Positions 6,633 to 7,425 of a stretch of DNA of 7,425 nt are shown piece after piece. The stretch covers positions 1 to 7,425 of the forward strand of contig JAADDV010000104.1 in the NCBI GenBank assembly GCA_013153795.1, read 5' to 3'. Source of the stretch: Aquificota bacterium (GTDB taxonomy: Bacteria > Aquificota > Aquificia > Aquificales > Hydrogenothermaceae). The translations under genes were made by a program, and so were the position numbers. Within the stretch, counting starts at the first letter, position 1. Each line of letters begins with the position of its first letter. The notes beneath the pieces are model-generated. The model saw only the letters and a list, made by a program, of their open reading frames with translations, searched no databases and was not told where the DNA came from.

Positions 6633-6640
6633 AAGGAGGT
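6633..6640 (+). promoter_or_regulatory. Ribosome binding site of sucD
   Basis: AAGGAGGT, close to the ideal anti-16S complement, lies 6 bases before the ATG at 6647. The 32-base sucC-sucD gap shows no promoter or terminator I can support. Confidence 0.7.
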
Positions 6641-6646
6641 TTGAAA

Positions 6647-7425
6647 ATGAGTGTATTAGTAAATAAAGATACAAAAGTAATAGTTCAGGGAATAACAGGA
6701 AGAGAAGGTTCTTTCCACGCTACCCAGTGTAAAGCATACGGAACACAGGTTGTAGGTGGTGTTACTCCAGGAAAAGGTGGACAGGAAGTTGAAGGAATTC
6801 CTGTTTTTGACTCTGTAAGAGAAGCTGTTGACAATACAGGTGCTGATTGCTCACTTATATTTGTTCCTCCTCCATTTGCAGCAGATGCTATTTTGGAAGC
6901 AGTAGATGCAGGAATAAAAACTGTTATATGTATTACAGAAGGAATTCCTGTTAATGACATGATTCCTGTTAAAAACTACATAAAAACATACTACCCAGAT
7001 ACAGTATTAATAGGACCTAACTGTCCAGGAGTTATAACCCCAGAAGAAGCAAAAATAGGTATCATGCCTGGACATATATTCAAAAAAGGAAATGTAGGAA
7101 TTGTTTCAAGGTCTGGAACCCTTACTTATGAAGCTGCATTTCAACTCACAAATAAGGGAATAGGTCAGTCTACAGTTATTGGAATAGGTGGTGACCCTGT
7201 TCCTGGAACTGTTTTCTCTGATGTTTTAGAATGGTTCCAGAATGACCCTGAAACAGAAGCTATTGTTATGATTGGTGAAATTGGAGGAACAGCTGAAGAA
7301 GAAGCTGCAGAGTTTATAAAAGCACATGTTACAAAACCAGTTGTTGCATACATTGCAGGGGTTACAGCTCCTCCAGGAAAAAGAATGGGACACGCTGGAG
7401 CTATTATCGCAGGTGGAAAAGGAAC
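6647..7425 (+). CDS. sucD: Succinyl-CoA synthetase, alpha subunit (3' truncated)
   Basis: Carries the CoA-binding Rossmann domain and the phospho-histidine of succinyl-CoA synthetase; it forms the heteromer with SucC. The window holds the first 259 codons of about 290. Motifs: VIVQGITGREGSFH (11-24, CoA/nucleotide loop), GGVTPGKGG (37-45), CITEGIPV (95-102), GPNCPG (123-128), SRSGTLTYE (154-162), and GIGGDPVPGT (179-188). The catalytic histidine, phosphorylated during turnover, is His249 in RMGHAGAIIAGGKG; its CAC codon is at 7391-7393, so the active site is complete although the C-terminus is missing. The frame is open through the right edge. An AAGGAGGT site fixes the start. Confidence 0.95.
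   Translation, partial: MSVLVNKDTKVIVQGITGREGSFHATQCKAYGTQVVGGVTPGKGGQEVEGIPVFDSVREAVDNTGADCSLIFVPPPFAADAILEAVDAGIKTVICITEGIPVNDMIPVKNYIKTYYPDTVLIGPNCPGVITPEEAKIGIMPGHIFKKGNVGIVSRSGTLTYEAAFQLTNKGIGQSTVIGIGGDPVPGTVFSDVLEWFQNDPETEAIVMIGEIGGTAEEEAAEFIKAHVTKPVVAYIAGVTAPPGKRMGHAGAIIAGGKG

Noticed and set aside
6197..6634. Minus-strand reading frame antisense to the end of sucC
   Set aside because: It is a Ser/Ala/Pro-rich shadow of a conserved coding region. The other minus-strand frames are rejected on the same grounds.
1..7425. CRISPR array, tRNA, rRNA or riboswitch
   Set aside because: Apart from the 79-base gap at 1079-1157 and a few short spacers, the window is coding. I see no spaced direct repeats and no cloverleaf or known aptamer pattern.

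Overview
The window looks like part of a bacterial chromosome from an AT-rich, probably thermophilic autotroph. The best guess is Aquificota, near Hydrogenothermaceae such as Sulfurihydrogenibium or Persephonella. This rests on the AT-rich, Lys/Glu/Ile-rich proteins, the two-subunit oxygen-sensitive class I fumarase, and the grouping of malate dehydrogenase, fumarase and succinyl-CoA synthetase genes, which suits a reductive TCA cycle. No marker gene is present, so the taxon is an inference.

All genes lie on the + strand. Positions 1-1078 hold the 3' end of a TamB-type (DUF490) outer-membrane biogenesis gene. A 79-base intergenic gap follows, with a perfect inverted repeat over the tamB stop codon and a sigma70-like promoter. 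From 1158 to the right edge there is one tightly packed apparent operon: mdh (malate dehydrogenase), a Uma2-family nuclease-like gene, fumarase alpha subunit, a second and divergent Uma2-like gene, fumarase beta subunit, a DUF488 gene, sucC, and sucD (cut by the window edge). Genes from mdh to the DUF488 gene are separated by at most 16 bases, and several are coupled at the stop/start codons.

The five enzyme genes supply consecutive C4 steps: oxaloacetate/malate (Mdh), malate/fumarate (FumAB) and succinate/succinyl-CoA (SucCD). Only fumarate reductase/succinate dehydrogenase is absent from the run. The set could run oxidatively or reductively; reductive is favoured only by the inferred lineage.

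The unusual part is the three non-metabolic genes inserted in the run. Two Uma2 (DUF820, PD-(D/E)XK-like) genes flank the fumarase alpha gene, so the two fumarase subunit genes are split by one of them. A DUF488 gene separates fumarase from succinyl-CoA synthetase. I see no transposase, direct repeats, tRNA, CRISPR array or phage gene that would explain these insertions. Calling this a new system would be speculation, but the arrangement merits a conservation check.
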